DNA of 64,000 nucleotides from contig NC_062239.1 of NCBI RefSeq assembly GCF_905475465.1, positions 9,610,001-9,674,000 on the forward strand, written 5' to 3'. This document shows positions 50,174 through 59,918 of the stretch, in pieces; within the stretch, counting starts at the first letter, position 1, and each line of letters opens with the position of its first letter. Position numbers and translations under genes: made by a program. Below the pieces are notes generated by a model that worked only from the letters and a program-made list of their open reading frames with translations, ran no database searches and was not told where the DNA came from. The DNA is from Pieris napi. Taxonomy: Eukaryota; Arthropoda; Insecta; Lepidoptera; Pieridae.

Positions 50174-50333
50174 TATAGTGTTAACTCTTATAACGAATTT
50201 CAAGGGACTGAGCGTTATTCGTTATAGGGAGAGAGAAATCAATGGGTATTGGGTTATATCGAATAAATTCAACTCATTAAACGTTATAGAGAGTTTTTAT
50301 TACGATTGACGTTATAAAGAGTGTGTACAGTAT
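50174..50333. repeat. Probable short pogo/mariner-like MITE in the PHAF1 3' flank
   Basis: The ends resemble each other in inverted orientation (agtgttaactcttataacg on the left; cgttataaagagtgtgtaca on the right). Three further copies of a CGTTATAGRGAG-like motif lie inside. It starts about 70 bp past the PHAF1 stop and so is probably in its 3' UTR. A minus-strand AATAAA lies near 50296-50301. The boundaries are approximate. Confidence 0.4.
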
Positions 50334-50402
50334 TAACAAACCACTGAGGCAGACTATATAATCTAGGTGTATCAAGATGTGAATAATACAGACCTGTGTG
50401 TG

Positions 50403-50489
50403 TCACGCGATAGAGTCAACGGCGTATTGCGGGGTGGCTCCCTCCGGCTGGTATAGGGTTATTGACGCTATGTAGTTATTGGACATCAC
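50403..50489 (-). CDS. PHAF1: PHAF1, terminal coding exon
   Basis: An 87-bp exon after acceptor tattgtcag, starting in phase 0. It reads VMSNNYIASITLYQPEG, then a short tail ending in DSIA and TGA. Human PHAF1 ends with V-M-x-N-N-H-I-A-S-V-T-L-Y, so the match is clear. The six exons found total 1220 bp (405 codons plus stop); with about 22 missing N-terminal residues the protein is about 427 aa, close to human (422). Confidence 0.93.
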   Translation of the reverse strand: MMSNNYIASITLYQPEGATPQYAVDSIA

Positions 50490-50647
50490 CTGACAATATA
50501 TGGTTTATTAAGAACCAGATCGCAGAACAAAAAAACTATGGATCCATGAATGACGTTTTTTTATGAATTTCAATATAATAAATAAATAAACATTGAATGA
50601 AATAATTGCACCACAATACTCGATTTTGCCAAAAGATTTCTGTAATT

Positions 50648-50785
50648 TTTGGTCTAAGGTATTTTCCTTCACCATACGAGCGAGTATTAATAACGTTCAT
50701 AGAAAATCTAATTGTGTACAGCCGTGATTCGAACACACGACCTCAGGGAGAGGGCCGCAGTCTTACTAGGCCAACACTGGTTATT
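50648..50785 (-). mobile_element. SINE family B copy in the last PHAF1 intron
   Basis: Complemented head (ctaggccaacactgg) and B box (gtgattcgaacacacgacct). It is in the same orientation as the gene. Confidence 0.7.
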
Positions 50786-50901
50786 CAGATATATCTAATG
50801 ATCATATAGGTGTATCTCAGAAATTATTAATATACAGAACCTATTTAAAAAATAAAATAGGCCTACCTCAAAAAGTATAAATTTAAAGAACTTATTTAGG
50901 G

Positions 50902-51150
50902 GCCTCATAGCCTAGCGGTCTTATTAAGTGGCAGCTAGGTGAGGGGTACGGGGTTCGATTCCCGGTTCGAGGGCAAGTTTTAATTTAATTTAAATTTGTT
51001 CTCGGCCTTTGGGAGGGTTGTGTGGTACCCGGGCGAGTGCCTAAAACCGTACATGGAGGACATGGTCGAATTTCTAAGGCAAAAAGCACGAATTATAAAA
51101 ATCTTATACTTGACGCTGGCTAATGCACAAACCGTGACGGAGCCATAAAA
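50902..51150 (+). mobile_element. tRNA-derived SINE, family C
   Basis: Head with A box (tagcctagcggtc) and B box (gggttcgattcccgg), ending in a run of A. It is flanked by a direct repeat of about 11 bp (aagaacttatt) at about 50886-50898 and about 51154-51164. It lies in the last PHAF1 intron, antisense. A fragment of the same head occurs near 4194-4220. Confidence 0.85.
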
Positions 51151-51213
51151 AAAAAGAACTTATTAAAAAATAATTAATTTACACAAATTAATTAAAAAAT
51201 AAAATAGCCGTAC

Positions 51214-51403
51214 CTCAAAAATGATATCCTGATAACCATAGCAGAAGGTGGAGCCGAACGGGTTAGTTGTGTTCGTTGAGGACGCACGATTGAGAACAAC
51301 GGGCCGTTCGCACACGCGCAAAGCACGAGACACGCTTTCCCACTTGCTGTACGCCGTTATACAGACGCCGCCGCGGGACTCCACTAGTGCATTGGATTCG
51401 GAC
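51214..51403 (-). CDS. PHAF1: PHAF1, sixth coding exon
   Basis: A 190-bp exon after acceptor gttccag. Its first base joins AA of the previous exon to give Lys, then SESNALVESRGGVCITAYSK, PVVLNRASSTNTTNPFGSTF and CYGYQDIIFE follow. The NTxNPFGSTFCxG block is a UPF0183 signature. It ends in phase 0 at GAG|GTACGG. A SINE begins about 45 bp upstream of the acceptor, and a copy of the donor region lies about 350 bp into the next intron. Confidence 0.96.
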
Positions 51404-51448
51404 CTGGAACATTATTATGTGGGATTATTTTTTTATACTGGACTGTCT

Positions 51449-51705
51449 GGACGACTCATTGGTCTAGTGATTAGTACCCCTGACTACGAATCCATGGGGC
51501 CCGGGTTGGATCCCCGGCTGAGACGAACATCGATGTGATGAGCATTGTGTGTTGTGCTTAGGTCTTGGGTGTTTAAATATGTATTTATATGTCTATCTAT
51601 CTATAATATGTATGTATATCCGTTGCCTAGTACCCATAACACAAGCTTCACCAGCTTAGCATGGGACTAGGTCAATTGGTGTAAATTGTCTTGAAAAAAA
51701 AAAAA
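51449..51705 (+). mobile_element. tRNA-derived SINE, family A, in a PHAF1 intron
   Basis: Same family; the B box is altered (gggttggatccccgg). It is antisense to PHAF1 and begins about 45 bp upstream of the acceptor of the exon at 51403, so it sits in or next to the branch-point region. Confidence 0.88.
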
Positions 51706-51884
51706 GCACACTGTTAATGAACATTACCTTAGTTGTAGTATTGTAGAAAATTAGGTCAAAATAATATTTCTTATGAGCCATAATTATTGTATAGGCTAGA
51801 TTGTAATTCATGTAAAGTCGCACTCTTTTTTTGTGAACTTTATTGTAAAAAAAAGTATAGGGGGGGCGAGCTAAAAGGACAGTC

Positions 51885-52040
51885 ATGGTCGCCCATGGAC
51901 ACTCATTTTAGTGTGTGCGTTGCCGGCTTTTGAGGAGTATACTATTTTTTTAATTGGAGGTCGTATCTCCCAGGGAAAACCCCCACCGGGAATCAATTCT
52001 ACAGTTCGCTAGTTCGATCATCCGCGTCAGGATGAAACTG
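51885..52040 (-). mobile_element. Interspersed repeat fragment in a PHAF1 intron
   Basis: Begins gtcgcccatggacactcatt, then gtgcgttgccggcttttgag; diverged relative of 8925 and 34783. Confidence 0.5.
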
Positions 52041-52620
52041 TGAATTAACATGGTTGAACTTTTTCTACTTTGGTTGAAGTTATGCGTGGATGAATCAGTA
52101 CACAGTGTTTATATATACACTAGTTTTAGTTCGCAAGCGTGTATTTTGAAAACCATTTTGGCGATCCCTTTATTGTTACAGCTTAATAATTTTGTTCCTT
52201 ACTTTATTTCAATTAATTTACATAAAACTATTATAATCGCGCAAAAACCAGTGTTTCCCAACGTGGGGTTCACGCCCCACAGGGTGGCAATTAGATTGTT
52301 GAGGGGATTCGAAAATTTATTAAAATTATTTAGAATTTGAGTTTCAGTTTTTCATTATGTTTTCTAGCAATTTTCTAGTCATTTTTCCTAAAACCTATCA
52401 TCTTCTTAAGTGTACAAGTATATTTTTACTATTGAAATTAAGTATGTTACATAGGCACGGCACAAAAATGGTTGTGAGACACTGACCTAATGTATTAAAA
52501 ACAGTATAAAAATCGGTAATTTTTGAGTTTATCGTATTCAAACATGAGTACCCAACAGACTTCACTACTATCATCTTAATATAAACATGACTGCATATTG
52601 CTAGGTATTCTCATACATAC

Positions 52621-53192
52621 TTGTCAGGATGCACGTGCAGCGTAAACTCGCAGCGATGGTACATATTAAAGTTGTAGTGGCCCGGATAGTTCGTATGCAG
52701 CACGAATTTCTTCACCGAGTGCGTACGCGCATCGAACAGCACATCCAGCCCAAGCGTAAAGTAGTTGAAGAAATAGTCCGTGTGCGGCGGGGCCCGACGG
52801 CGTGCGGTCGGGCGATGTATACGCATCTTATCATCCGCCTTGTAGTAGAGGCGGGCCGGTGCGGCCAACGCCCGAGAGACCGCCTGACAGCTGTCGCCAA
52901 AGCGGATCACGCGTCGGCGGCTGATAGCAGCGCCACCTCTACCGCCCTCCGCTAGCAGATGCAACCGCAACGCCACCGTACTGCTGGCGGAGCGGATGAC
53001 GTCGCAACGACGTAGATGCAACTGCTGTCGGTAACACGATGGCGGGAGATCCGCTAGCGGTGCGGCCCACCGCCCTCCGCTGTTCGGCTTTGACGCTTGG
53101 TGCTGCGATCCGTAGTAGATGGTGGTCCGTGCTACTACCGGCGAACCGCCATTGGGGAATTGAAGCGAGCCCAGGCCGTGAGCGTAGCCCGG
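52621..53192 (-). CDS. PHAF1: PHAF1, fifth and largest coding exon
   Basis: A 572-bp exon starting after acceptor attccag with PGYAHGLGSLQFPNG, matching the family AHGLxSLQ block, and ending at AA|GTATGT. Further conserved blocks are SCYRQQLHLRRCDVIR, FGDSCQAVSRALAAPARLYY, KADDKMRIH, DYFFNYFTLGLDVLFD, KKFVLHTNYPGHYNFN and MYHRCEF. PHAF1 acts with BCAS3 at the forming autophagosome in vertebrates; that role is established knowledge and nothing here tests it. The exon is GC-rich, in sharp contrast to its introns. A Helitron begins only 59 bp upstream of its acceptor. The internal stretch rich in Arg and Pro after KMRIH appears diverged. Confidence 0.97.
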
Positions 53193-53251
53193 CTGGAATA
53201 TATAGCACTAATGTGAATTGTAAGGCAAAATTAACAGAATATAAGTAATAA

Positions 53252-53572
53252 TCTAATATATAAAATTCTCGTGTCGCGGTGTTTGTAGTTAAACTCCTCC
53301 GGAACGGCTTGACCGATTCTCATGAAATTTTGTGTGCATATTGGGTATGTCTGAGAATCGGACAACATCTATTTTCCATCCCCCTAAATTTTAAGGATAC
53401 CCCTAAAATTTTAATTTTTAATTTTTAGATAAAATTTTAATTTTTAATTATTTATGATACAGCATTAAAAAATACATACAACCCCTATTTTTCACCCCTC
53501 TACGATCAACCCCTATTTTTTATTATAAATGATATACCTACATCGCAAAACGACGTTAGCCAGGTCAGCTAG
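53252..53572 (+). mobile_element. Helitron subfamily 1 in a PHAF1 intron
   Basis: Same structure as 42642. Its 5' end is 59 bp upstream (in gene terms) of the acceptor of the large PHAF1 exon. Confidence 0.82.
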
Positions 53573-53754
53573 TTTTATATAAGTTTCGACGTTAAATATC
53601 AATTAAAACTTAGGAATTGAAATAGAGTTTCGTATTATATTGCTTAGATATAGGGAAAACAATTAGTTTTTTATCCTTATGAATAACACGTTCATGAATA
53701 TTAAACATTGGTGCGTTAGCAACCTTCTAATTATCTATTATGAGAGTATATTAC

Positions 53755-53914
53755 CTCAAATTTGCTATCAACAGGAAAATAAAAGGTGAGTCCTCTAAAA
53801 TTGAGCGCGAACAAATGTCGTTGGCTGTCATAGAGGCCGGGATGCGTCGCACCAAAGCAGTGTTCCACTTGCTCGATAGATGGCGTTATTTCAGGTGAAT
53901 TGAAACACATGCCA
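53755..53914 (-). CDS. PHAF1: PHAF1, fourth coding exon
   Basis: A 160-bp exon with acceptor atttcag and donor GAG|GTAATA. One base completes the split codon, then the frame reads GMCFNSPEITPSIEQVEHCF, GATHPGLYD and LNFRGLTFYFPVDSKFE. The GATHPG and LNFRGL blocks are hallmarks of UPF0183. It ends in phase 0. The intron before it (53915-55489) carries two Helitrons. Confidence 0.95.
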
Positions 53915-54108
53915 CTGAAATATTAATACAATCCAATCAATGCACTAACTAAATATTGTAGCTCAGACAATACGTTGGCAACAGTGTTTTATTAGAACTT
54001 TTGCTACTAGAATCGAGACATATCAATGATTATAAAACAAAACTTTGGTCATGATAAAAAGTCTACAAACTTCTTCGTGTCGTTTGATACTAAAATTGAC
54101 AAAAACAT

Positions 54109-54472
54109 CTATATATATATAAAAGAAAGTCGTGTTATTTATAACTCATGAACGGCTGAATCGATTTGGCAATATCAATATCGATATAACAAAACGCAAC
54201 TGACATACGTAATTTTATCTATGCTTAAGTATGATTGAACAATGATGAATGATTTGACAATTAGAAGATTTGAAGTTAATCGTTTGATGTGTTTATTTCG
54301 AGTTTCTATTAGTTTATCGTGCTGAAATTTTCATTAACGACCAAGAATATCGAATCTATCCCGACAAAGCCGTAATGCAATAATTGGGTGGACCGATTTA
54401 GTTGTGTGTTAAAGAGAGAATAGTTCAGATTATTTACAATTAGATGTTCTGAAATTTTGCCGGGTCAGCTAG
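54109..54472 (+). mobile_element. Helitron, non-coding, in a PHAF1 intron
   Basis: TCTATATATATATAAAAG start after an A; ends tgccgggtcagctag before a T. Confidence 0.75.
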
Positions 54473-54788
54473 TTTAAAATAAAATCATACAGCTGTAACA
54501 ATAATAATAAGATAAAACTATCATCACATGCATTTAATTAATGTTTTTAAATGTCATATTGAACTGGAAATCAGTCAAATCGTATATTGGATTGAGTCAT
54601 ACGATATGACCTTAATAAATGAAAGCAATCATATTGCAATTTAAATGCAATACAAATGCATTACAACAAAAAGCATTAGACAAAGTCATGACTAGGTTTT
54701 ATAAGGCTTGCAAGACAGTAGAAAATAGTTCGCGATAAATCTTGAATCCGAATTTTACCCTTATTTAGGAATGCTTTTATGTTTTTAA

Positions 54789-55167
54789 CTAGCCGTTTCG
54801 CGCCCGCTTTGCTGGACGAATTAAAATAAATTTTATGTTTCATAATTTTATTTTTTTTTCATATTTTTATTATTCTTCTTTTTAACTTCCCGCTAAGAAA
54901 ATTGAAATATTTCGAAAATCGAGTTTTTAACAGATGTTGACGTTTTGCGGTTCTAGGAAGCCTCTTTTGTTTTTATTAGCGGGAAAAATTTTCATAAAAG
55001 TAAAACAGAAATAAAAAAATGAAGGAACGTTGGAATTAAAAAAATAAATAGCCATAAACCATCTAGGAAAATTCGCATCGAATGGTGGTAGTTTCATGTC
55101 GATACGATCAGTGGTTTAAGCGTGAAAGAGCCTCAAACGAACACCATTTTCTTTTTATATATATAGA
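54789..55167 (-). mobile_element. Helitron subfamily 3 in a PHAF1 intron
   Basis: Close copy of 2024-2439, sharing gaaggaacgttggaatt, ggtggtagtttcatgtcgat and acgatcagtggttta. Confidence 0.78.
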
Positions 55168-55489
55168 TATATAGATTATAACTTAATAAAACACTGATTC
55201 ACCAATTACACAAGAAGCTATCGATCTGTATAATTTTTGGCAATGATATGCCCTGTCTGCCAATTAACCCGAAACAATTGTTTCGCGGGAAATCAGATCT
55301 AAATAAGGGAGGATACAAATAAAAAGACATTTTTATGTATCCATCGAAACAAAAAAATATATGTAAGTATTTTTTGTGTATGAAACAATGGAATGTTTTG
55401 GCCTAAAGGAAATTCCAATAAATGTCATTGAATCGAATTAAGCATTCTAGTGTATTTTTACGATACTTAGATAAAAACTGTATACATAC

Positions 55490-55617
55490 CTATACCTAAG
55501 TTTAATTAATTTCATATTATATATCTCTATGATCTTAAGCCTCTGCGCGACAGGGTCGAATATTAACCGGATCCCGTCTTGGGGCATATTTATCACTAGG
55601 TCTACGGAGAGAGGGTT
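55490..55617 (-). CDS. PHAF1: PHAF1, third coding exon
   Basis: A 128-bp exon with acceptor cttttcag and donor AG|GTATGT. It reads NPLSVDLVINMPQDGIRLIF then DPVAQRLKIIE and MKLIKLRY, matching the family region L-S-H-D-L-I-L-N-L-T-Q-D-G-I. It starts in phase 0 and ends with two bases of a split codon, which the first base of the next exon completes. The 510-bp intron before it contains a perfect 20-bp hairpin. Confidence 0.92.
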
Positions 55618-55831
55618 CTGAAAAGTAATAACATATAATGAGCAAGGGTTTTAAAAGTTCTGTAAAGAGTAATGTCTAAAACATATCTTTTTATAGTTAG
55701 AGAAGCTATGACACTTTAAGCGAAACTTAACGCTTTTAATATTATTTCGCCAGAATTTAAACAAAGTCAAAATTTGTTCGTTCGTATCTTGTATACATAG
55801 AAATAAAGCTATTTGATGAGGTAGATAGGTA

Positions 55832-55876
55832 GGAAAGTAGGTATTGTAAAGTCGGCCTTTACAATACCTACTTTCC
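55832..55876. repeat. Perfect 20-bp hairpin in a PHAF1 intron
   Basis: ggaaagtaggtattgtaaag, a 5-nt spacer (tcggc), then ctttacaatacctactttcc. All 20 bases pair. Confidence 0.95.
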
Positions 55877-56127
55877 AATTTATTTACTGTCTATCAAACT
55901 AAAAATACAGGCTTCAAGCCTGACAAAAAGTCTACAGTAATTTACAATGATTTTGTAAAAATTCCTTCGCTCTAAAATAGCTATTCAATGTTTATTATTA
56001 CTCTCGTGTGTATATAGATATTCGTGACAAAGCACTGTTCAATCTATTTTAAAACATTAATAAGTATAGAGTTTGTACTTAAATAAAACTATTAATATAT
56101 TAAAATATTATTATTCTTGTCTATTAC

Positions 56128-56210
56128 CTGATCGCTGTAGAGTACTTGAACACCTCTGATTGTGCCAACTTGACTTTGAATTATAGCAACGGCTTGTGAG
56201 AAATGCATTC
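56128..56210 (-). CDS. PHAF1: PHAF1 (phagophore assembly factor 1), second coding exon
   Basis: On the minus strand, an 83-bp exon between acceptor ttttcag and donor CAG|GTAATA. Two bases complete a Gly codon, then the frame reads MHFSQAVAIIQSQVG and IRGVQVLYSDQ. This matches the N-terminal region of the UPF0183/PHAF1 family (human M-P-L-A-Q-A-V-A-I-L-Q and VQVLYSEQ). It ends in phase 0. The preceding exon, expected to encode about 22 residues starting MLDLEVVPE and ending at the first base of this Gly, was not found up to 64000. It probably lies beyond the window or behind a long intron. Confidence 0.9.
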
Positions 56211-56499
56211 CTGAAAATAAAAACAAAATCAATACGTCTAGACGTCCCGAAATAAAATCTTAGCTGTAGTACCTGGAGTAGGGAATGATTTATCATAAAG
56301 CAAAATTCCCAAATAAACCCTATTGAAATAACCTTTAGGTTGGCTTTTTATCCAATTGTTTTAACTTATAATTTCATTGGCTAACTATAGCTCTATTAAA
56401 ATGTGTACCTAACTAACAATTGACTTATTAAGTCTGATCCAAATCAAGGAAATACAAAACATTTACGGTCTGGTCTCACATCTCTATATAGTTTCGGGC

Positions 56500-56690
56500 T
56501 CTTTTGTTTTTTTTGGGTACTGTTTGGGGCTAAGGCATGCCGGTTGCATCCCGATATTTTCCTTCATCGCGCGAGTATTAAATGCGCACATACACAACGA
56601 GTCCATTGGTGCAGAGCCCGGGTTCGAACCTACGTCATCAGAAATGAGAGTCGCACGCTGAAGCAACTAGGTCCACACTTCATTTAAAGG
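56500..56690 (-). mobile_element. SINE family B copy
   Basis: Complemented B box cgggttcgaacctacgtcat, and caacgagtccattggtgcag. It lies upstream of the first PHAF1 exon found and abuts the TTAA MITE at 56689. Confidence 0.75.
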
Positions 56691-56851
56691 CCGATTTGCA
56701 TTATCTTAGTGTTTAGGAGAGTGCTTTAGTACAACTTGAAAGGCAAGTTCTTTAGCGTAGCCTTTACTAAAGCAAGTAGCGTTTACATGTTTCAACTAAA
56801 GTACTATCCTAAAGCACTCTCCTAAACACTAAAATAATGTAAATCGGCCTT
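56689..56851. mobile_element. TTAA-flanked palindromic MITE, second copy
   Basis: Same family; TTAA on the left and a slightly shortened right end (cggccttaac). Confidence 0.78.
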
Positions 56852-58324
56852 AACATAGTTTACCATGATTTTGAATCATTTATGGCACACGGGTTGTTCA
56901 TACAATTTGCTGCCAATGCATTTACTTAATTACTCATAGTACAATGCAAATACCAATTAGATAGAGTATTAAGATAATTGTACGCAAGATCAGAGCATAC
57001 GACACCTGTGCATTAAAGGACAGCAGCTGCGTTCGAACATATAATTTCCATTAACATTATGTTTATAGAAATCCTAAGCAATGATTGTATTGCGAATATA
57101 ACATACGACGAACTAGATAAGTTTTTTTTTTAACGGCACACTATCGAAACACATAAAGACACAGCGAACAATACATGTGCATAAATGACACAATAAATAA
57201 AGGGAAACATTACAATGATAAAAAATAATAATAATACAATAAAAGCAAACGTTAGTAAACCATATTAAAAAATACATTTTTTTATATATTTCTCCTTTGT
57301 AATTATTATCTGTGACGGATAAACAATGGCTGCAGCATCTTACGCCTGAAGATATGGAGATGACACGCATATATAAAATCTAAAACGTTTTTGACATTCC
57401 CTTGTCATACTTAGCGCTCGACTAAGCCTGTACTAACTACTAATGTACAAAGAAATAGGACCAGATAAAGTTTTAGAATAACCCAAACAATAACGAGCGA
57501 AATATTTTTGCGTCTTATCATTGTACATTGTAGTAGTAGGTAATCCGTCTGTCGAAAATTTTTACCTGGGAATCGAAGTCTTCCAAAGGCGCTAAAAGCG
57601 AGAGTTTCCGCAAACTAAAATCCCTCAAATCCAATACTGGTCCTACGCATTCAAGCTAAATAAACCACGAAGCGTAGAGCACACAAAAATTATCGTTTAG
57701 TTAATTCATATAGATTCCCTATATGAGATACATACATAATGCATATTACGTATAAAGGAAAATTTTAAAGAAGCTAGCAATAGTGTGTCATTTAACGTTC
57801 TTTGTCTGCAGGTATCTATTCAAATGGAGTTGGTGACTTTCATTCGAATTGAATATGACCTACATAATATCGATCGTTCTATTCTTTATGATACTTTGTC
57901 TATACATTGTATAATTAACACTCTGTGGCTCAATGGCTCACAGTTCACAGTGGTGTCCTGTTATGTGTTTGATTTCCATCGAAACAAACGCACATCTGTG
58001 TTTTTGGGGCTACAGATAGGTATGAAAAATTTAAAAAAAACTAGATAAACATCATGTTAGATTTAAAAAAAAATACAATTTACGACCACAATAAAATATC
58101 ATACAAACACTAGATATAACACACCATGACGAAGACATTTAATGGGTATAAAATTATCTGCGTGCTCATTTAAAACAAAGGAAACAATTTAAATTAAATA
58201 AAAGAAAATAAACATGCACACACTGAGATGCACTAACAACCTCTTTATTTAGATACCGGGTGTTAATGGTTACGTATTGTACATTTCAATCAGTAAGTAT
58301 ATAAAACAATTCAAATAAAATCAA
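56852..58324. other. PHAF1 first intron or upstream DNA, nothing recognised
   Basis: I searched here and up to the gypsy-like element for the missing first PHAF1 exon (expected to end TTxG followed by GT on the minus strand) and did not find it. 63487-64000 is also empty. Confidence 0.45.
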
Positions 58325-58430
58325 AATCATTTATTCATATAGGTACCTAACACAATGTACAATGAAGAACTGGCAATAAAGTCTCTGCCACTCATTTTAA
58401 TCGCAAAGTTTTTGTTTTACACAATGTTTG
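58325..58430 (-). mobile_element. LINE 3'-end repeat
   Basis: Shares tcatttattcatataggtac and gccactcattttaatcgcaa; internally shortened. Confidence 0.6.
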
Positions 58431-58650
58431 TACGGATCTGCAACCATTACACCGTTTTCGAAATGACATCTTAAGTAATTAATATTTAATTAACAATAAT
58501 AAAATAAATTAAAAACAAAGATTTGTCCTCTATCAGCATCAGGCATGGTGAAATAGGAGCACGCACTTACATTCTCGTGGGAACAACACTCAATTCAATT
58601 AGTGTTCCTAAAATAATCAGTACTAATTAGTCCGTATTAAAACAACCGAT

Positions 58651-58695
58651 TCCTACTTGACAGTACTATTGTATCCACAATACTGTCAAGTAGGA
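58651..58695. repeat. Hairpin with 15-bp perfect arms
   Basis: tcctacttgacagta and tactgtcaagtagga, with partial pairing (attgt/acaat) inside the 15-nt loop. Confidence 0.9.
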
Positions 58696-58726
58696 AAATC
58701 GAACCTTACACAATTATATATATAAA

Positions 58727-58947
58727 CTAGTGGACCCGACAGACGTTGTCCTGCATGATATTTCAAGCAGTTAGTAAAGCAAAGTATGAAAGTACCGACT
58801 GCAGCGCCATCTGGCGGGCTGATTTGTGAATCTAAACCATTCCCAGATCCCCTTGAACACACACAAAAAATTTCATCAAAATCGGTCCAGTCGTTTTAGA
58901 GAAGTTCAGTGACATACACACTCACAGAAGAATTATATATATAAAGA
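58727..58947 (-). mobile_element. Helitron subfamily 2, nested
   Basis: Inverted copy of 5012-5232 with the same length. It interrupts the 5' end of another Helitron between A and T. Confidence 0.82.
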
Positions 58948-59371
58948 TGTTATGTTGGTTTGTGTACGCTTCAAAAACTCAAAAAGTTCTGCATCGATCG
59001 ATCTGAAATTTTAGCAAGATATCTAATTTTAGTGTTAAATTTTGCTGTCATGTTTTGTCTTGTCTTACTTTGTATTGTATTTTTTATTAGTGAAACTTTT
59101 TTTGAGGATATGTCCAATGTGTCTATTTATTTTATGTTTTACATTTATTTTATTTTCTGTATAGTGATGTATCTGTCTAGTTTCCAATAAATAAATAAAT
59201 AAAAAAAATAAAATAAATTCGCATCAAAGATTGTTATCTTTTTTTTTTCATTTCTTTTTCCACGAGTATTGCAAAATTAAACTTATATGAAATGTATTCT
59301 TTGTTTTGTTTCTCATTTCTCAACCATTCAATCACAATGTGCCACAGCGAAGCGTGGCAGGGTACAGCTAG
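58948..59371 (+). mobile_element. Helitron body interrupted by the 58727 Helitron
   Basis: The 3' end shows a hairpin (gccac...gtggc) followed by gggtacagctag before a T. The start probably lies at about 58710-58726 (tatatataaa), left of the nested insertion. The open frame 58960-59190 inside it has no recognisable domain. Confidence 0.7.
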
Positions 59372-59726
59372 TAATTATATATAATTCTTTAAAATTAGGA
59401 ACAAATGTATCAATAATTCAACTTTGGCCAAAGTGAATTACTAATACCGGCTTAAATCACGACAAAACTATATTTAGTTCAGTAATATGACTGTTTCACG
59501 CCCCTTCACCATTACGGGACTAAACACAAACAGTCCGCGACCTCATCATAAGCATGTCTGTGAGATTTTTGGATACGAGCGGCCAATTTTTGTGATTACT
59601 TCTAAAATCTGTGGTACCCTTTTTAATTAAACTTTACTTTATTATATGGAAGTATCTATAGGAATGTATGTAGGTGCCAAATAGCTTGGAGAAGATGAAA
59701 AAAACTATTCAGTTCATATACTGAAC

Positions 59727-59905
59727 AGTGTTGGCCTTGTGGCTTCAACTTGCGACACTCATCCCTGAGGACGAAGGTTCGATCCCCGGCTATGCACCAA
59801 TGAACTTTTGAAATCGGCATGCCTTAAGCACAGAAGGCTGACAACTATTACCTATCAGAACGAACAAGATCATGATCAGATACAGAAATCTATACCTAAA
59901 AGTTA
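59727..59905 (+). mobile_element. SINE family B copy
   Basis: Head cagtgttggccttgtggctt, B box aaggttcgatccccggctat, tail with agatacagaaatctatacct. It ends just before the gypsy-like element. Confidence 0.75.
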
Positions 59906-59918
59906 ATAAACAATAATA

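Noticed and set aside
52629..52955. 108-codon plus-strand frame
   Set aside because: Antisense shadow of the large PHAF1 exon.
57541..57620. Possible first PHAF1 exon (minus strand ending TTCCCAG before GTAAAA)
   Set aside because: The frame does not give the expected family start and the phase (Gln codon complete) does not fit the following exon.
58960..59190. 76-codon hydrophobic frame
   Set aside because: Lies inside a non-coding Helitron; the hydrophobicity reflects T-rich sequence.
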